DNA of 19,798 bases from CALEUX01 sp037439945 (GTDB lineage Bacteria; Bacteroidota; Bacteroidia; Bacteroidales; Marinilabiliaceae): assembly GCA_037439945.1 (NCBI GenBank), contig JBBIVA010000065.1:1-19798 (forward strand). Reading direction: 5' to 3'. Below are positions 8,649 to 17,654 of the stretch, piece after piece; position 1 is the first letter of the stretch, and each line of letters opens with the position of its first letter. Both the position numbers and the translations under genes were made by a program. Under the pieces are notes generated by a model. The model saw nothing but the letters and a program-made list of their open reading frames with translations, was not told the origin of the DNA and did not search any database.

Positions 8649-9332
8649 CTACTCATTATTTTGAAGCAAATCAGGTCTTAATTTCCTGGTCCTCAAAACA
8701 GACTGCTCCTCTCTCCATTGATCAATTTCTCTCTGATGGCCAGACAATAATATATCAGGAACACCCCATCCGTTGTACACCGATGGCCTTGTATAAACAG
8801 GTGGGGCCAATAAATTATCCTGAAATGAATCAGTCAGTGCCGATGTTTCATCAGATATTACGCCTGGTATTAAACGCACCACAGAATCAACAACAACTGC
8901 TGCTGCAAGTTCTCCACCAGTAAGGACAAAATCTCCAATAGAAACCTCTTTTGTAATAAAATGGTCCCTTACCCGTTGGTCAACTCCCTTGTAATGACCA
9001 CATAAAATAATTAAATTTTTATATAGGGAAAGTACATTTGCTGTTTTTTGGTTAAAAGCTTCTCCGTCAGGTGTCAAATAAATTACCTCATCATAATATC
9101 GCTCATTTTTAAGCTTATCAATTAATCTAGCAATCGGACCTATTTGCATAACCATTCCGGCCCCTCCACCATAAGGGTAATCATCAACTTTCCGGTGTTT
9201 GTCGTCCGAATAATCCCTTATATCATGAATAACGATTTCTACATATGCCTTCTCTACAGCACGTTTTAAAATTGACTCGTTAAAGGGCCCCTGAAATATT
9301 TCGGGGAAAAGTGTTAAAATATCGATATGCAT
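8649..9332 (-). CDS. trmD: tRNA (guanine-N1)-methyltransferase TrmD
   Basis: TrmD transfers a methyl group from S-adenosylmethionine to N1 of G37 in tRNAs reading CNN codons, which prevents +1 frameshifting; it acts as a cytoplasmic dimer. The protein has 227 aa in the typical size range. The SPOUT trefoil-knot motifs are all present: YGGGAGMVM (54-62), LCGHYKGVDQRV (110-121) and SIGDFVLTGGE (131-141). Likely catalytic residues, by alignment with known TrmD, are Arg153 and Asp168 (in LTDSF). The tail SGHQREIDQWREEQS is conserved. An open frame continues upstream to 9509, but the 59 extra residues are cysteine-rich, unrelated to TrmD and overlap the divergent gene; MHIDILTLFPE at 9332 is the canonical start. 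In some bacteria trmD sits with rplS and rimM; here it does not. Confidence 0.96.
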   Translation of the reverse strand: MHIDILTLFPEIFQGPFNESILKRAVEKAYVEIVIHDIRDYSDDKHRKVDDYPYGGGAGMVMQIGPIARLIDKLKNERYYDEVIYLTPDGEAFNQKTANVLSLYKNLIILCGHYKGVDQRVRDHFITKEVSIGDFVLTGGELAAAVVVDSVVRLIPGVISDETSALTDSFQDNLLAPPVYTRPSVYNGWGVPDILLSGHQREIDQWREEQSVLRTRKLRPDLLQNNE

Positions 9333-9357
9333 TTTAGTTAAAAAACAGGATTTGCAA

Positions 9358-9365
9358 CAAAGATA
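9358..9365 (-). promoter_or_regulatory. Candidate -7 promoter element of trmD
   Basis: On the minus strand this reads TATCTTTG, an exact match to TAnnTTTG, ending 25 nt before the trmD ATG at 9332. No clear TTTG -33 element is correctly spaced. The position supports the short TrmD start over the long open frame, because transcription would begin inside the extension. Confidence 0.5.
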
Positions 9366-9412
9366 ACAAACCGTTTGAAATAAAGATAATATGCTTTTTT
9401 TTAAACATTTTT

Positions 9413-9443
9413 TTTGAGCATTGCATGTAATGTAATATATTCG
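9413..9443 (+). promoter_or_regulatory. Promoter of the DUF349 gene
   Basis: TTTG at 9413-9416 is followed after exactly 19 nt by TATATTCG at 9436-9443, seven of eight to TAnnTTTG. This is the canonical Bacteroidota sigma-A arrangement, ending 60 nt before the ATG at 9504. It is placed back to back with the trmD promoter candidate. Confidence 0.6.
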
Positions 9444-9503
9444 TAGATATATTTTAAAAAAGCTGTTAAAAGCAGATTGTAGTACCCCGAAACACCTTTG
9501 GTG

Positions 9504-11414
9504 ATGCAAGAAAATGAACTTAATAAATCCTCTCTTGAAGGGATGGGTTTGAACTCTGGAGAAAAAAAAGAAGAATCACAGGCCCCTTCTGAAGATTTTA
9601 ATCTAAAAGAGTTAATAAATGAACCTGAAATGCATGATGACGAAGAATCATTTGACAATCAATCAGAAAATGAACCAAAAGATATCTCCAGGGAATCTTT
9701 TGGTTTAACCAGTTTAAGAAGGGAAAAACTTGTTGATAAATTCCGGGAACTTTTAAGGCTCCATCAGCTTTCAGAAGTAAAAGACCAATTGGATGAAATT
9801 CAGGTTTTATTTGAGAATGCAACAAAAGAACTGGAAAAGGAAATTCATAACAAATTTATTGAATCCGGTGAGCCAGAAGAAAATTACTCACCGCCAGTTG
9901 ATCAAATAAGTAAAGATTTTTCGGGATTATTGCATGAATATAAGACCAAAAAAGAGGATATACGAAGTTCCCTTGAAAACGAAAAAGAGAGAAACCTGAA
10001 AATCAAATATGAGGTTATAGAAGGAATTAAAGATTTACTGAACAGACAGGAATCACTTAATGAAACATTTCAGGAATTCAGAAACCTGCAACAGAAATGG
10101 CATGAAGTTGGGCCGGTTCCCCAGAACAAACTTCACGATTTATGGGAAACTTTTCATCTTCATGTAGAAAACTTTTATAATTACATTAAAATAAACAATG
10201 AGCTCCGTGACCTGGACCTTAAAAAAAATTATGAAGCTAAAGTATCACTTTGCGAAAAAGCCGAAGCTCTTCTTATTGAACCATCAGTGGTAAAGGCATT
10301 TAAAACACTTCAAAAGTTTCATGATGCATGGCGTGAAATAGGTCCCGTACCCCGCGAAAAGAAAGAAGAAATATGGGAAAGGTTTAAAGCTGCAACAAAT
10401 AAAATCAATCAAAGACAACAGGAACATTTTGATTCATTAAAAAATCAGTTGAAGAAAAACCTTGAGGCTAAAACCGACCTGTGTGAAAAAGCAGAAACTT
10501 TATTAAATGAAGATATCACTTCACCAAAGGAGTGGGAAGAAAAAAGCAAGGAACTTATTGACCTTCAACATATATGGAAAACCATTGGCTTTGCACCCAA
10601 AAAGGAGAACAACCAGGTATATGCACGTTTTCGCAAAGCATGCGATGATTTTTTTAACAAAAAACGAGACTACTTTAAATCATATAAAGACGACCAGGTA
10701 AATAATCTTCAGCTTAAAACCGAACTTTGCATTCAGGCTGAAGCTATGAAAAATAGCCAGGATTGGAAAAAAACAACCGAAGAATTTATCCGGATACAAA
10801 AAAAATGGAAAGAAATTGGCCCGGTTCCAAGAAAACAATCAGATATTATCTGGAAACGGTTCAGGGAATCCTGTGATTATTTCTTCGACAGAAAATCACA
10901 TTTTTTTAGCCATATTGATGAAGAACAGGAGAATAATCTCAAACTCAAAGATGAGATACTTAATGAATTGAGGAATTTTGAAACAACAGCTGATATCGAA
11001 GCATGTTTTTCTACCCTTCAGGATATGCAGCGAAGATGGTCTGACATTGGTTTTGTACCTATAAAAGAAAAAGAGAGGGTTAACCATGAATTCAGAAATC
11101 TGATTAACCATCAGTTTGATAAACTCAACCTGGACGAGATTAATAAAAACATTCAAAAATTCAGGAATAAACTGGAAAACTGGAAAAACACCAACCAATT
11201 CAATGAAAAAATTGGTCAGGAAAGGAATAAAATCCTTTTAAAACTTAAGCAGCTTGAAAGTGACATAGTCCTGTGGGAAAACAACATAGGGTTCTTTGCA
11301 AAATCAAAAAATTCCGATTCTTTAGTGCGCGATTTCACTCATAAAATCGAGAATGGTAAAAGAAATATAAAATTACTTAATAAAAAACTCGACCTGATTG
11401 AGGAAATGTTATAA
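9504..11414 (+). CDS. Multi-repeat DUF349 protein, function unknown
   Basis: This 636-aa, highly charged, mostly helical protein has no signal peptide or membrane segment, so it is probably cytoplasmic. It carries five DUF349 repeats, each marked by a [KRAI]-W-x2-[IV]-G-x-[AV]-P motif followed by a W/Y-x2-F/FR helix: tryptophans at 199, 276, 358, 435 and 512, spaced 77, 82, 77 and 77 residues. The first about 75 residues are acidic, serine-rich and probably disordered; the last about 100 are lysine-rich coiled-coil-like helix. The open frame allows TTG (9498) or GTG (9501) two codons earlier; I chose the ATG at 9504 as most usual. DUF349 is common in Bacteroidota, but its biochemical role is not established. 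The gene is monocistronic here and divergent from trmD. Confidence 0.88.
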   Translation: MQENELNKSSLEGMGLNSGEKKEESQAPSEDFNLKELINEPEMHDDEESFDNQSENEPKDISRESFGLTSLRREKLVDKFRELLRLHQLSEVKDQLDEIQVLFENATKELEKEIHNKFIESGEPEENYSPPVDQISKDFSGLLHEYKTKKEDIRSSLENEKERNLKIKYEVIEGIKDLLNRQESLNETFQEFRNLQQKWHEVGPVPQNKLHDLWETFHLHVENFYNYIKINNELRDLDLKKNYEAKVSLCEKAEALLIEPSVVKAFKTLQKFHDAWREIGPVPREKKEEIWERFKAATNKINQRQQEHFDSLKNQLKKNLEAKTDLCEKAETLLNEDITSPKEWEEKSKELIDLQHIWKTIGFAPKKENNQVYARFRKACDDFFNKKRDYFKSYKDDQVNNLQLKTELCIQAEAMKNSQDWKKTTEEFIRIQKKWKEIGPVPRKQSDIIWKRFRESCDYFFDRKSHFFSHIDEEQENNLKLKDEILNELRNFETTADIEACFSTLQDMQRRWSDIGFVPIKEKERVNHEFRNLINHQFDKLNLDEINKNIQKFRNKLENWKNTNQFNEKIGQERNKILLKLKQLESDIVLWENNIGFFAKSKNSDSLVRDFTHKIENGKRNIKLLNKKLDLIEEML

Positions 11415-11467
11415 AATTCTTCGGAAAAGCCCAACATTACAAAAAAGTTGTAGCTTCATTAATGATA

Positions 11468-11488
11468 AAACCACCACAAGGTGTTTTT
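11468..11488 (+). terminator. Weak terminator candidate after DUF349 gene
   Basis: CACC, loop ACAA, GGTG (11472-11483) is followed by TTTTT and preceded by AAAA, so the stem can be extended by A-U pairs past one bulged C. It begins about 55 bp after the stop codon. The GC stem is only four pairs, so confidence is low. Confidence 0.35.
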
Positions 11489-11965
11489 GTAAATTTAAAC
11501 ATCAAAATGAATTAAGTGATACTAAATTTGTTAGTAAAAATTCTTAATCCTGAGTTTAAATTGAAAAGTGTTTAATCAGTCCTTTATAAAACTTAATAGG
11601 CTGCATATTACACCTGGTTATTAATTCATAAATATGAACACGATAAAATGTAATATATTTATTACTTTATAAATTCCTGTTCCTTCTAAAAATGAGGAAA
11701 TATCCCATTTAGTGAATAATGCAGTTATATGTTATACATTCGCTTTGATACCTAAAATAAATTGTAGATTTTTTTTATTTACACCATCCCTTAAGGGTGT
11801 GAAGAAAATCAATTTCCCCCTACAGTGTAATTGTTAAACAAGCTGATATTCTGAGTTATATGGTTTTATTAGAAATCAAAGCGGAAACTCATTTTATACT
11901 TTAACCTTAAACCCGGGCAATATTAATAAGGAGGGATTATTTTGCATTTCAAATATTTTCAGTTT

Positions 11966-11980
11966 ACCATTAATAATGGT
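11966..11980. repeat. 15-nt odd palindrome upstream of pyrG
   Basis: ACCATTA-A-TAATGGT is a perfect dyad around a central A, about 135 bp upstream of the pyrG -33 element. The half ATTAATGGT recurs at 11988-11996. The shape resembles a dimeric repressor operator, but nothing ties it to a regulator, and AT-rich sequence produces such dyads by chance. Confidence 0.25.
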
Positions 11981-12112
11981 TATTTGATTAATGGTTTATT
12001 ATTTGCCCCCATAATTTGTTTATCTATTATGCGAAAACCAAACCATATCATAACCAATTTAAGCCAAAAATAAGCAAGCCAAAATAAAAAGGTTATATAT
12101 CAAACAAAGTCA

Positions 12113-12144
12113 TTTCAATAATATGCATTGTTTTGCTACCTTTG
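12113..12144 (+). promoter_or_regulatory. Promoter of the pyrG-yidC operon
   Basis: TACCTTTG at 12137-12144 matches TAnnTTTG exactly. TTTC at 12113-12116, three of four to TTTG, stands 20 nt upstream. It predicts a leader of roughly 70 nt before the pyrG ATG at 12222. Confidence 0.6.
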
Positions 12145-12221
12145 TAGCTTAGTTTTTTAAAAAGCCAAGGGTTTAAGGCAAATTTAATATGCTGAGCCTA
12201 AATACTCTTAATTAATTACGA

Positions 12222-13844
12222 ATGAAAAATCAAATTGCGACGTCTGACACCCGTTATGTATTTGTAACCGGCGGGGTAACATCATCTTTGGGAAAGGGTA
12301 TAATCTCAGCATCATTAGCCAAACTTCTTCAATCAAGAGGATATAGTGTTACCATTCAAAAACTGGATCCCTATCTTAATGTTGACCCTGGTACATTGAA
12401 CCCCTATGAACATGGTGAATGCTATGTAACTGAAGATGGCGCAGAAACTGATCTTGATTTGGGCCATTATGAGAGATTCTTGAACGCCCCTACCTCACAG
12501 GCCAATAATGTTACCACCGGAAGAATATATCAAAACGTAATAAATAAGGAAAGGCGAGGCGATTATTTAGGAAAAACTGTTCAAATCATTCCCCATATTA
12601 CCGATGAGATTAAAAGAAACATTAAACTTTTGGGAAGTAAGCACAGGTTTGATGTGGTAATAACAGAAATTGGAGGAACAGTAGGTGATATTGAATCCCT
12701 TCCTTACATTGAAGCAGTTCGCCAACTAAAATGGGAATTGGGCTCGCGGGCAATAGTTATACATCTCACCCTTGTACCATATTTGGCTGCAAGTGGTGAA
12801 CTTAAAACCAAACCAACACAACACTCGGTAAAAGCCCTTCTCGAAAATGGAGTTCAGCCAGATATACTGGTTTTGCGCACCGAAAAGAATTTAAATACTG
12901 ATATAAGAAAAAAAGTAGCCCTCTTTTGTAATGTCGACAGTAAAGCCGTAATTCAATCAATTGATGTAAGCTCAATTTACGAAGTTCCGGTTAAAATGCT
13001 TGAAGAGGGTTTAGATGAAATTGCATTAGAAAAATTGCACCTTCCCGTTAACCAAAAACCAGAGCTTAAAGATTGGAAAGTTTTTCTGACAAAGTTAAAA
13101 AGTGCCAAGAAAACAGTTAAAATCGGATTAATTGGAAAATATGTTGAACTAACCGACTCATATAAATCAATTATTGAATCACTTAATCATGCTTCAACTT
13201 ATCACGACCATAAACTGGATATAAGGTTAATTCAAAGTGAATCAATTGATGAGTCAAACATTGAAACCAAGCTTCAAGACCTGCAGGGGATTTTGGTAGC
13301 TCCCGGTTTTGGTCATCGTGGAATTGATGGAAAATTGTTAGCAGTAAAATTTGCCAGGGAAAACAATCTCCCATTCTTCGGCATCTGCCTTGGAATGCAA
13401 TGCGCAGTTATAGAATTTGCACGGAACGTATTAAAAATAGAGAAGGCTAATTCCCGCGAAATGGACCATACTTCCACCCATGCCGTTATTGACCTGATGG
13501 AGGACCAGAAAAATATTACGGACAAAGGTGGAACAATGAGGCTGGGTGCATATGATTGCAAAATTAAAAAAGATTCTTTTGTACATAAAGCATATCAAAG
13601 TCAATTAGTTAAAGAACGTCACAGGCACCGGTATGAATTTAACAATGAATACCTTCAGGCTTTTGAAGTGGCCGGAATGAAAGCATCGGGCTGCAATCCT
13701 GATACAAACCTGGTTGAGATTATAGAGATTCCTACCCATAAATGGTATGTGGGAGTTCAATTCCATCCTGAGTATAGTAGTACTGTATTAAAACCTCACC
13801 CATTATTCATGGCTTTTATTAAGGCATCAATAGGTGAATCCTAA
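12222..13844 (+). CDS. pyrG: CTP synthase
   Basis: CTP synthase makes CTP from UTP, ATP and glutamine, the last step of pyrimidine nucleotide synthesis (cytoplasm, tetramer). The protein has 540 aa, the normal length. The N-terminal synthetase domain shows the P-loop-like FVTGGVTSSLGKGIISASL (14-32), KLDPYLNVDPGTLNP (47-61) and EDGAETDLDLGHYERF (71-86). The C-terminal class I glutamine amidotransferase domain has the nucleophile Cys389 in GICLGMQ and the His515/Glu517 pair in FHPEYSS, so the catalytic triad is intact. The ATG at 12222 leaves a short tail before the conserved TRYVFVTGG. yidC follows after 59 bp without an obvious promoter, a pairing common in Bacteroidota, so the two are probably co-transcribed. 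Confidence 0.98.
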   Translation: MKNQIATSDTRYVFVTGGVTSSLGKGIISASLAKLLQSRGYSVTIQKLDPYLNVDPGTLNPYEHGECYVTEDGAETDLDLGHYERFLNAPTSQANNVTTGRIYQNVINKERRGDYLGKTVQIIPHITDEIKRNIKLLGSKHRFDVVITEIGGTVGDIESLPYIEAVRQLKWELGSRAIVIHLTLVPYLAASGELKTKPTQHSVKALLENGVQPDILVLRTEKNLNTDIRKKVALFCNVDSKAVIQSIDVSSIYEVPVKMLEEGLDEIALEKLHLPVNQKPELKDWKVFLTKLKSAKKTVKIGLIGKYVELTDSYKSIIESLNHASTYHDHKLDIRLIQSESIDESNIETKLQDLQGILVAPGFGHRGIDGKLLAVKFARENNLPFFGICLGMQCAVIEFARNVLKIEKANSREMDHTSTHAVIDLMEDQKNITDKGGTMRLGAYDCKIKKDSFVHKAYQSQLVKERHRHRYEFNNEYLQAFEVAGMKASGCNPDTNLVEIIEIPTHKWYVGVQFHPEYSSTVLKPHPLFMAFIKASIGES

Positions 13845-13903
13845 TACAGGTTATAAATAAATAAATTAAATAAAAAGAATATAAAAAAATTAGCAAATAT
13901 AAG

Positions 13904-15754
13904 ATGGATAGAAATTCGATTACAGGACTGATTCTTATCACTTTAATACTCATTGGGTTTTATTTATTAAATAAGCCATCAGAGGAACAACAGGAAAATT
14001 TACGCCGGCAAAGGGAACAACAACAGCTTGAGGCAATAAAAAAAGAGAATGAGAAAAATGATTTAAAAATTAAAGCAGATTCGATTGCCAAAGCTGCTGC
14101 ATTGGTCGAAAATGAAAACCAGCAAGTAATGCAAACCGAAAAATTTGGCCAAATGGCCAGGTTTATCGAAGGCGAACAATCATTTCACATTTTAGAAAAT
14201 AACCTTGTTAAAATTACATTAACCAATAAAGGAGCAAAAGCCTACTCGGTTGAATTAAAAAAATACAAAACCCATGATGGATCTCCATTGATTTTATTTG
14301 ATGGGGAAGAAAATAAATTTGGATTTCCATTTACCCATAACACAAGGGTTTTTAATACAAACGATCTCTTTTTCTCACTCGAAAATAAAACTGATACAAG
14401 CATGATTTTCAGCCTGTCAGGTGAATTTGGCGAAAAACTTAAGTTTGAATACGTTTTACCCCACAATGAATATATGGCTAAATTCCGGGTTGAAACAAAA
14501 GATCTGGGACATTTAATATCAACACCGCGGGGTTCAATTGATTTCTTTTGGGACACAAAAATTCCGTCAACCGAAAAAGGAAGGAGCTTTGAACAGCAGT
14601 ATTCAGGTGTTTACTACAAGTTTTATAAGGATGAGGTTGATTGGCTGAGCCGTGGAAAAAATGACACCGAAGATTTGCGTACAAAAATTCATTGGGTATC
14701 ATTTAAGACTCAATTTTTTTCATCGGTGTTTATAGCCGATGACGCTTTTGCCAGTGCCAGGGTTTCAACTGAAATTGATGAGAATGAAAACAGCCCGTTT
14801 TTGAGATATAATAAAGCTGAATTGGTAGTTCCTGTGGATTTTGCAATTGCCCAGCAACATAATTTTTCATTCTATTTTGGGCCCAATCATTTCTATACTT
14901 TAAATGAATATGGTAAGGATCTGGAATTAAACAAGCTAATACCATTAGGCTGGGGTATTCTCGGATGGATAAACCGCTTTGCTGTGATTCCGGTTTTTCA
15001 CTACCTGGAAAGATTTATATCCAACTATGGCTTAATTATACTTATCCTAACTATAATTATAAAAATCATTCTATTTCCATTAACTTATAAATCTTACGTT
15101 TCATCGGCTAAAATGAAAGTTTTAAAACCCCAGGTTGATGAGATTAATGAACGCATACCAAAAGAAAAAGCCCTGGAACGCCAACAGGCTCTTATGGGTT
15201 TATATAAGAAAGCCGGTGTGAGCCCCATGGGCGGGTGTCTGCCTATGCTTTTACAAATGCCAATTTTAATTGCTTTATTCAGCTTTTTCCCGTCATCAAT
15301 TGAGTTACGTCAGGAAAGCTTTTTATGGGCAAATGACCTTTCTTCATACGATTCAATTTTAGACCTGCCGTTTAAAATACCATTTTATGGGGCACACGTA
15401 AGTTTATTTACTCTTTTAATGGCCATAACAAATATTGTGTACACCAAGATGAATTCTGAAATGACACAATCAACCCAGCAAATGCCCGGTATGAAAACCA
15501 TGTTGTACCTTATGCCGGTAATGTTCCTGTTTTTCTTTAACAGCTACGCATCAGGATTAAGTTATTATTATTTCATTTCAACCCTGATAACTATTGGACA
15601 AACTCTATTAATAAGGCAGTTTGTTGATGAAAAAGTATTACTTGCAAAAATTCATGCACATCAAAAAAAGCCGGTAAAAAAATCAGCCTTTACCCAAAGG
15701 CTGGAAGAAATGGCTAAAAAACAACATCAACTAAAAGGCAAAGGCAAAAAATAA
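13904..15754 (+). CDS. yidC: Membrane protein insertase YidC
   Basis: YidC inserts and folds inner-membrane proteins alone or with SecYEG. The 616-aa protein has the Gram-negative layout: a first transmembrane helix (about 6-23), a charged linker (24-85), a large periplasmic beta domain (about 85-350), then the conserved core from NRFAVIPVFHYLERF (357 onward) with membrane segments around YGLIILILTIIIKIILFPLT, GGCLPMLLQMPILIALFSFF, a third near HVSLFTLLMAITNIVY, and MLYLMPVMFLFFF/YYYFISTLITIGQTLL. A long helical cytosolic loop (KMKVLKPQVDEINERIPKE) lies between core helices, as in the family. The C-terminus (about 588-616) is lysine-rich and may contact the ribosome. It ends in a strong terminator and appears to close the pyrG transcript. 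Confidence 0.97.
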   Translation: MDRNSITGLILITLILIGFYLLNKPSEEQQENLRRQREQQQLEAIKKENEKNDLKIKADSIAKAAALVENENQQVMQTEKFGQMARFIEGEQSFHILENNLVKITLTNKGAKAYSVELKKYKTHDGSPLILFDGEENKFGFPFTHNTRVFNTNDLFFSLENKTDTSMIFSLSGEFGEKLKFEYVLPHNEYMAKFRVETKDLGHLISTPRGSIDFFWDTKIPSTEKGRSFEQQYSGVYYKFYKDEVDWLSRGKNDTEDLRTKIHWVSFKTQFFSSVFIADDAFASARVSTEIDENENSPFLRYNKAELVVPVDFAIAQQHNFSFYFGPNHFYTLNEYGKDLELNKLIPLGWGILGWINRFAVIPVFHYLERFISNYGLIILILTIIIKIILFPLTYKSYVSSAKMKVLKPQVDEINERIPKEKALERQQALMGLYKKAGVSPMGGCLPMLLQMPILIALFSFFPSSIELRQESFLWANDLSSYDSILDLPFKIPFYGAHVSLFTLLMAITNIVYTKMNSEMTQSTQQMPGMKTMLYLMPVMFLFFFNSYASGLSYYYFISTLITIGQTLLIRQFVDEKVLLAKIHAHQKKPVKKSAFTQRLEEMAKKQHQLKGKGKK

Positions 15755-16145
15755 ATATAAAAAAAGGCTGTCAAATGACAGCCCTTTTTTTATACAACTT
15801 TTATTAATTACAATAAAAATTGAATAAAAATTTCCTGTATTATTTAACAATGTATGTTTTATTTTTATAACTGGCCTCCGTTGCCAAAACCAATCTTTAA
15901 ACCAAATTATTTCAACCCTGAATATTCAATAATTACCAGATACCTAATTTCAGGGCCAAAAATTTACCAAAAAGTTTAAAAAGTATTAACTTAGTGGATG
16001 CAGGATTAAACCTGTTTTTTTACGGGAAATTTTTCGATCGTTATTAGTTAGCTTTTCAACATAATAACCCATATAGATGAATTAATATAACAAATGAAGC
16101 CATCAGAATCCTTATAAACACAAATTCAATCAAACAATTACACCT
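15755..16145 (+). other. Intergenic region yidC to oxidoreductase gene
   Basis: These 391 bp begin with the yidC terminator and otherwise hold no ORF of note. No exact TAnnTTTG element was found for the downstream gene; TAGCTTTT (16049-16056) is the nearest match and lacks a -33 partner. A short stem CAGG/CCTG followed by seven T (16001-16021) was seen but is too short to call. Confidence 0.5.
15766..15791 (+). terminator. Intrinsic terminator after yidC
   Basis: GGCTGTC, loop AAAT, GACAGCC (15766-15783) is a perfect 7-bp GC-rich stem followed by C and seven T, starting 12 bp after the yidC stop. The A tract before the stem mirrors the T tract. This is the clearest intrinsic terminator in the window. 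Confidence 0.88.
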
Positions 16146-17624
16146 ATGAAATCAAAAATTGGAAGAAGAGATTTTCTTCAGAAAAGTGGCGCTGCGGCTA
16201 TAGGGCTTAGTGTTTTGCCCTCAGTTGCCTTTGGCCACCAACCAACAATGCAAACTAAAACAGCTCCGGGCGATAAGCTCCGAATAGCCGGAGTTGGAGT
16301 TGGTGGTCGCGGTTTTGGAGTTCTTAAAGCAATGGAGAGCGAAAATATTGTTGCTCTTTGTGATGTTGACTGGAGATATGCCAAAAATTGTTTCGAGTAT
16401 TTCCCAAAGGCAAAAAAATATTGGGATTGGAGAAAAATGCTCGATGAAATGGGAAACCAAATAGATGCTGTAGTTGTAGCAACCGCTGACCACACTCATG
16501 CTATTATTGCTGCAACAGCAATAACTATGGGTAAACACGTTTACGTTGAAAAACCTTTGACACATACAGTTTATGAATCAAGGTTGTTGACAAAACTGGC
16601 TGAAAAATACAAAGTTGCAACACAAATGGGTAATCAGGGAGCCTCGGGTGAAGGGGTTTCACTGGTTAAAGAATGGATTCAAAACGGAGAGATTGGTGAG
16701 ATTAAAAGGGTAGAGGCCTTCACAGATCGTCCAATTTGGCCACAGGGTTTAAATACCCCTAAACAGGGGCAATGGGTTCCGGACTACCTTAACTGGGACT
16801 TATTTATTGGCCCGGCCAAAATGCGCCCATTCAATGAAATATATACACCATGGAATTTTAGAGGTTGGTGGGATTTTGGAACCGGGGCCCTTGGCGATAT
16901 GGCTTGCCATATATTACATCCCGTATTTAAAGGTCTTAATCTAGGTTATCCGACTAAAGTTCAGGGAAGTTCAACCTTATTATTAAATGATTGTGCACCA
17001 GTGGCACAAAAAGTACGTATGGTTTTCCCCTCCCGTCCAAAAGCAGTTAAAGTAAATATGCCTGAAGTTGAAGTTCATTGGTATGACGGTGGCCTACAAC
17101 CACTTAAACCAAATAATTGGCCTGCCGGAAAAGATATGAATGTTCGTGGTGGCGGAGTTTTGTTTTACGGAACTAAAGACACTCTTCATGTTGGATGCTA
17201 TGGTAGCGACCCGTGGCTGCTTTCAGGCCGTAAACCAAGTGCCCCAATAACCGAAAGGCGCGTTACTTTAAGTCACGAAATGGATTGGGTAAGGGCATGT
17301 AAAGAAAGTCCGGATAAGCGTGTTCAACCTGCATCAGCGTTTAATGAAGCAGGGCCTTTCAACGAAATGGTGGTAATGGGAGTGTTGGCTGTACGCCTTC
17401 AAAGTTTAAATAAAGAATTATTGTGGGATGGGGCGAATATGCGTTTTACCAATATTGGCAAAGATGAAACAATACGTACAGTTGTTGAAGATGGATTTAA
17501 AATTGAAGATGGCCATCCAACGTTTGCAAAAACCTACACTGAACCGGTTAATGCCATTAAATATGCCGAAGAATTAATCAGGCATGAATACCGTCAAGGC
17601 TGGAAATTGCCAGATATGCCATAA
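16146..17624 (+). CDS. Tat-exported Gfo/Idh/MocA-family oxidoreductase
   Basis: This 492-aa NAD(P)-dependent oxidoreductase probably oxidises or reduces a sugar or glycoside; the substrate cannot be read from sequence. The N-terminus is a twin-arginine signal (GRRDFLQKSG, Arg7-Arg8, then a hydrophobic stretch ending SVAFG), so it should be exported folded with its cofactor bound. The Rossmann fold starts with RIAGVGVGGRGFG (about 46-58); the family EKP motif is Glu135-Lys136-Pro137 (VYVEKPLTH), and the second domain has GDMACHILHP with Asp251 and His255 as likely active-site residues. The DUF1080 lipoprotein gene follows after 30 bp, so the two form an operon. In Bacteroidota this combination points to 3-keto-sugar chemistry in the envelope (inference). 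Confidence 0.9.
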   Translation: MKSKIGRRDFLQKSGAAAIGLSVLPSVAFGHQPTMQTKTAPGDKLRIAGVGVGGRGFGVLKAMESENIVALCDVDWRYAKNCFEYFPKAKKYWDWRKMLDEMGNQIDAVVVATADHTHAIIAATAITMGKHVYVEKPLTHTVYESRLLTKLAEKYKVATQMGNQGASGEGVSLVKEWIQNGEIGEIKRVEAFTDRPIWPQGLNTPKQGQWVPDYLNWDLFIGPAKMRPFNEIYTPWNFRGWWDFGTGALGDMACHILHPVFKGLNLGYPTKVQGSSTLLLNDCAPVAQKVRMVFPSRPKAVKVNMPEVEVHWYDGGLQPLKPNNWPAGKDMNVRGGGVLFYGTKDTLHVGCYGSDPWLLSGRKPSAPITERRVTLSHEMDWVRACKESPDKRVQPASAFNEAGPFNEMVVMGVLAVRLQSLNKELLWDGANMRFTNIGKDETIRTVVEDGFKIEDGHPTFAKTYTEPVNAIKYAEELIRHEYRQGWKLPDMP

Positions 17625-17654
17625 TAATTACTAATTAGATATAAAATTTTTAAT

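Larger units (their letters stand above)
11415..12221 (+). other. 807-bp non-coding gap before pyrG
   Basis: This is the longest gene-free stretch of the window and is very AT-rich. It holds a weak terminator candidate after the DUF349 gene (11468-11488), a short dyad with palindromic core CCCTTAAGGG near 11789-11798, a 15-nt odd palindrome (11966-11980), a 43-codon TTG-initiated open frame behind an SD-like AAGGAGGG (11928-12073), and the pyrG promoter (12113-12144). No tRNA, riboswitch or other recognisable RNA was seen. Confidence 0.6.

Noticed and set aside
9333..9509. N-terminal extension of TrmD by 59 residues
   Set aside because: The extension is cysteine-rich and unlike TrmD, overlaps the divergent DUF349 gene, and contains the exact TATCTTTG promoter motif; the family start is MHIDILTLFP at 9332.
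16001..16021. Terminator CAGG-ATTAAA-CCTG followed by seven T upstream of the oxidoreductase gene
   Set aside because: The stem is only four pairs and no gene ends nearby; yidC already has a strong terminator at 15766-15791.
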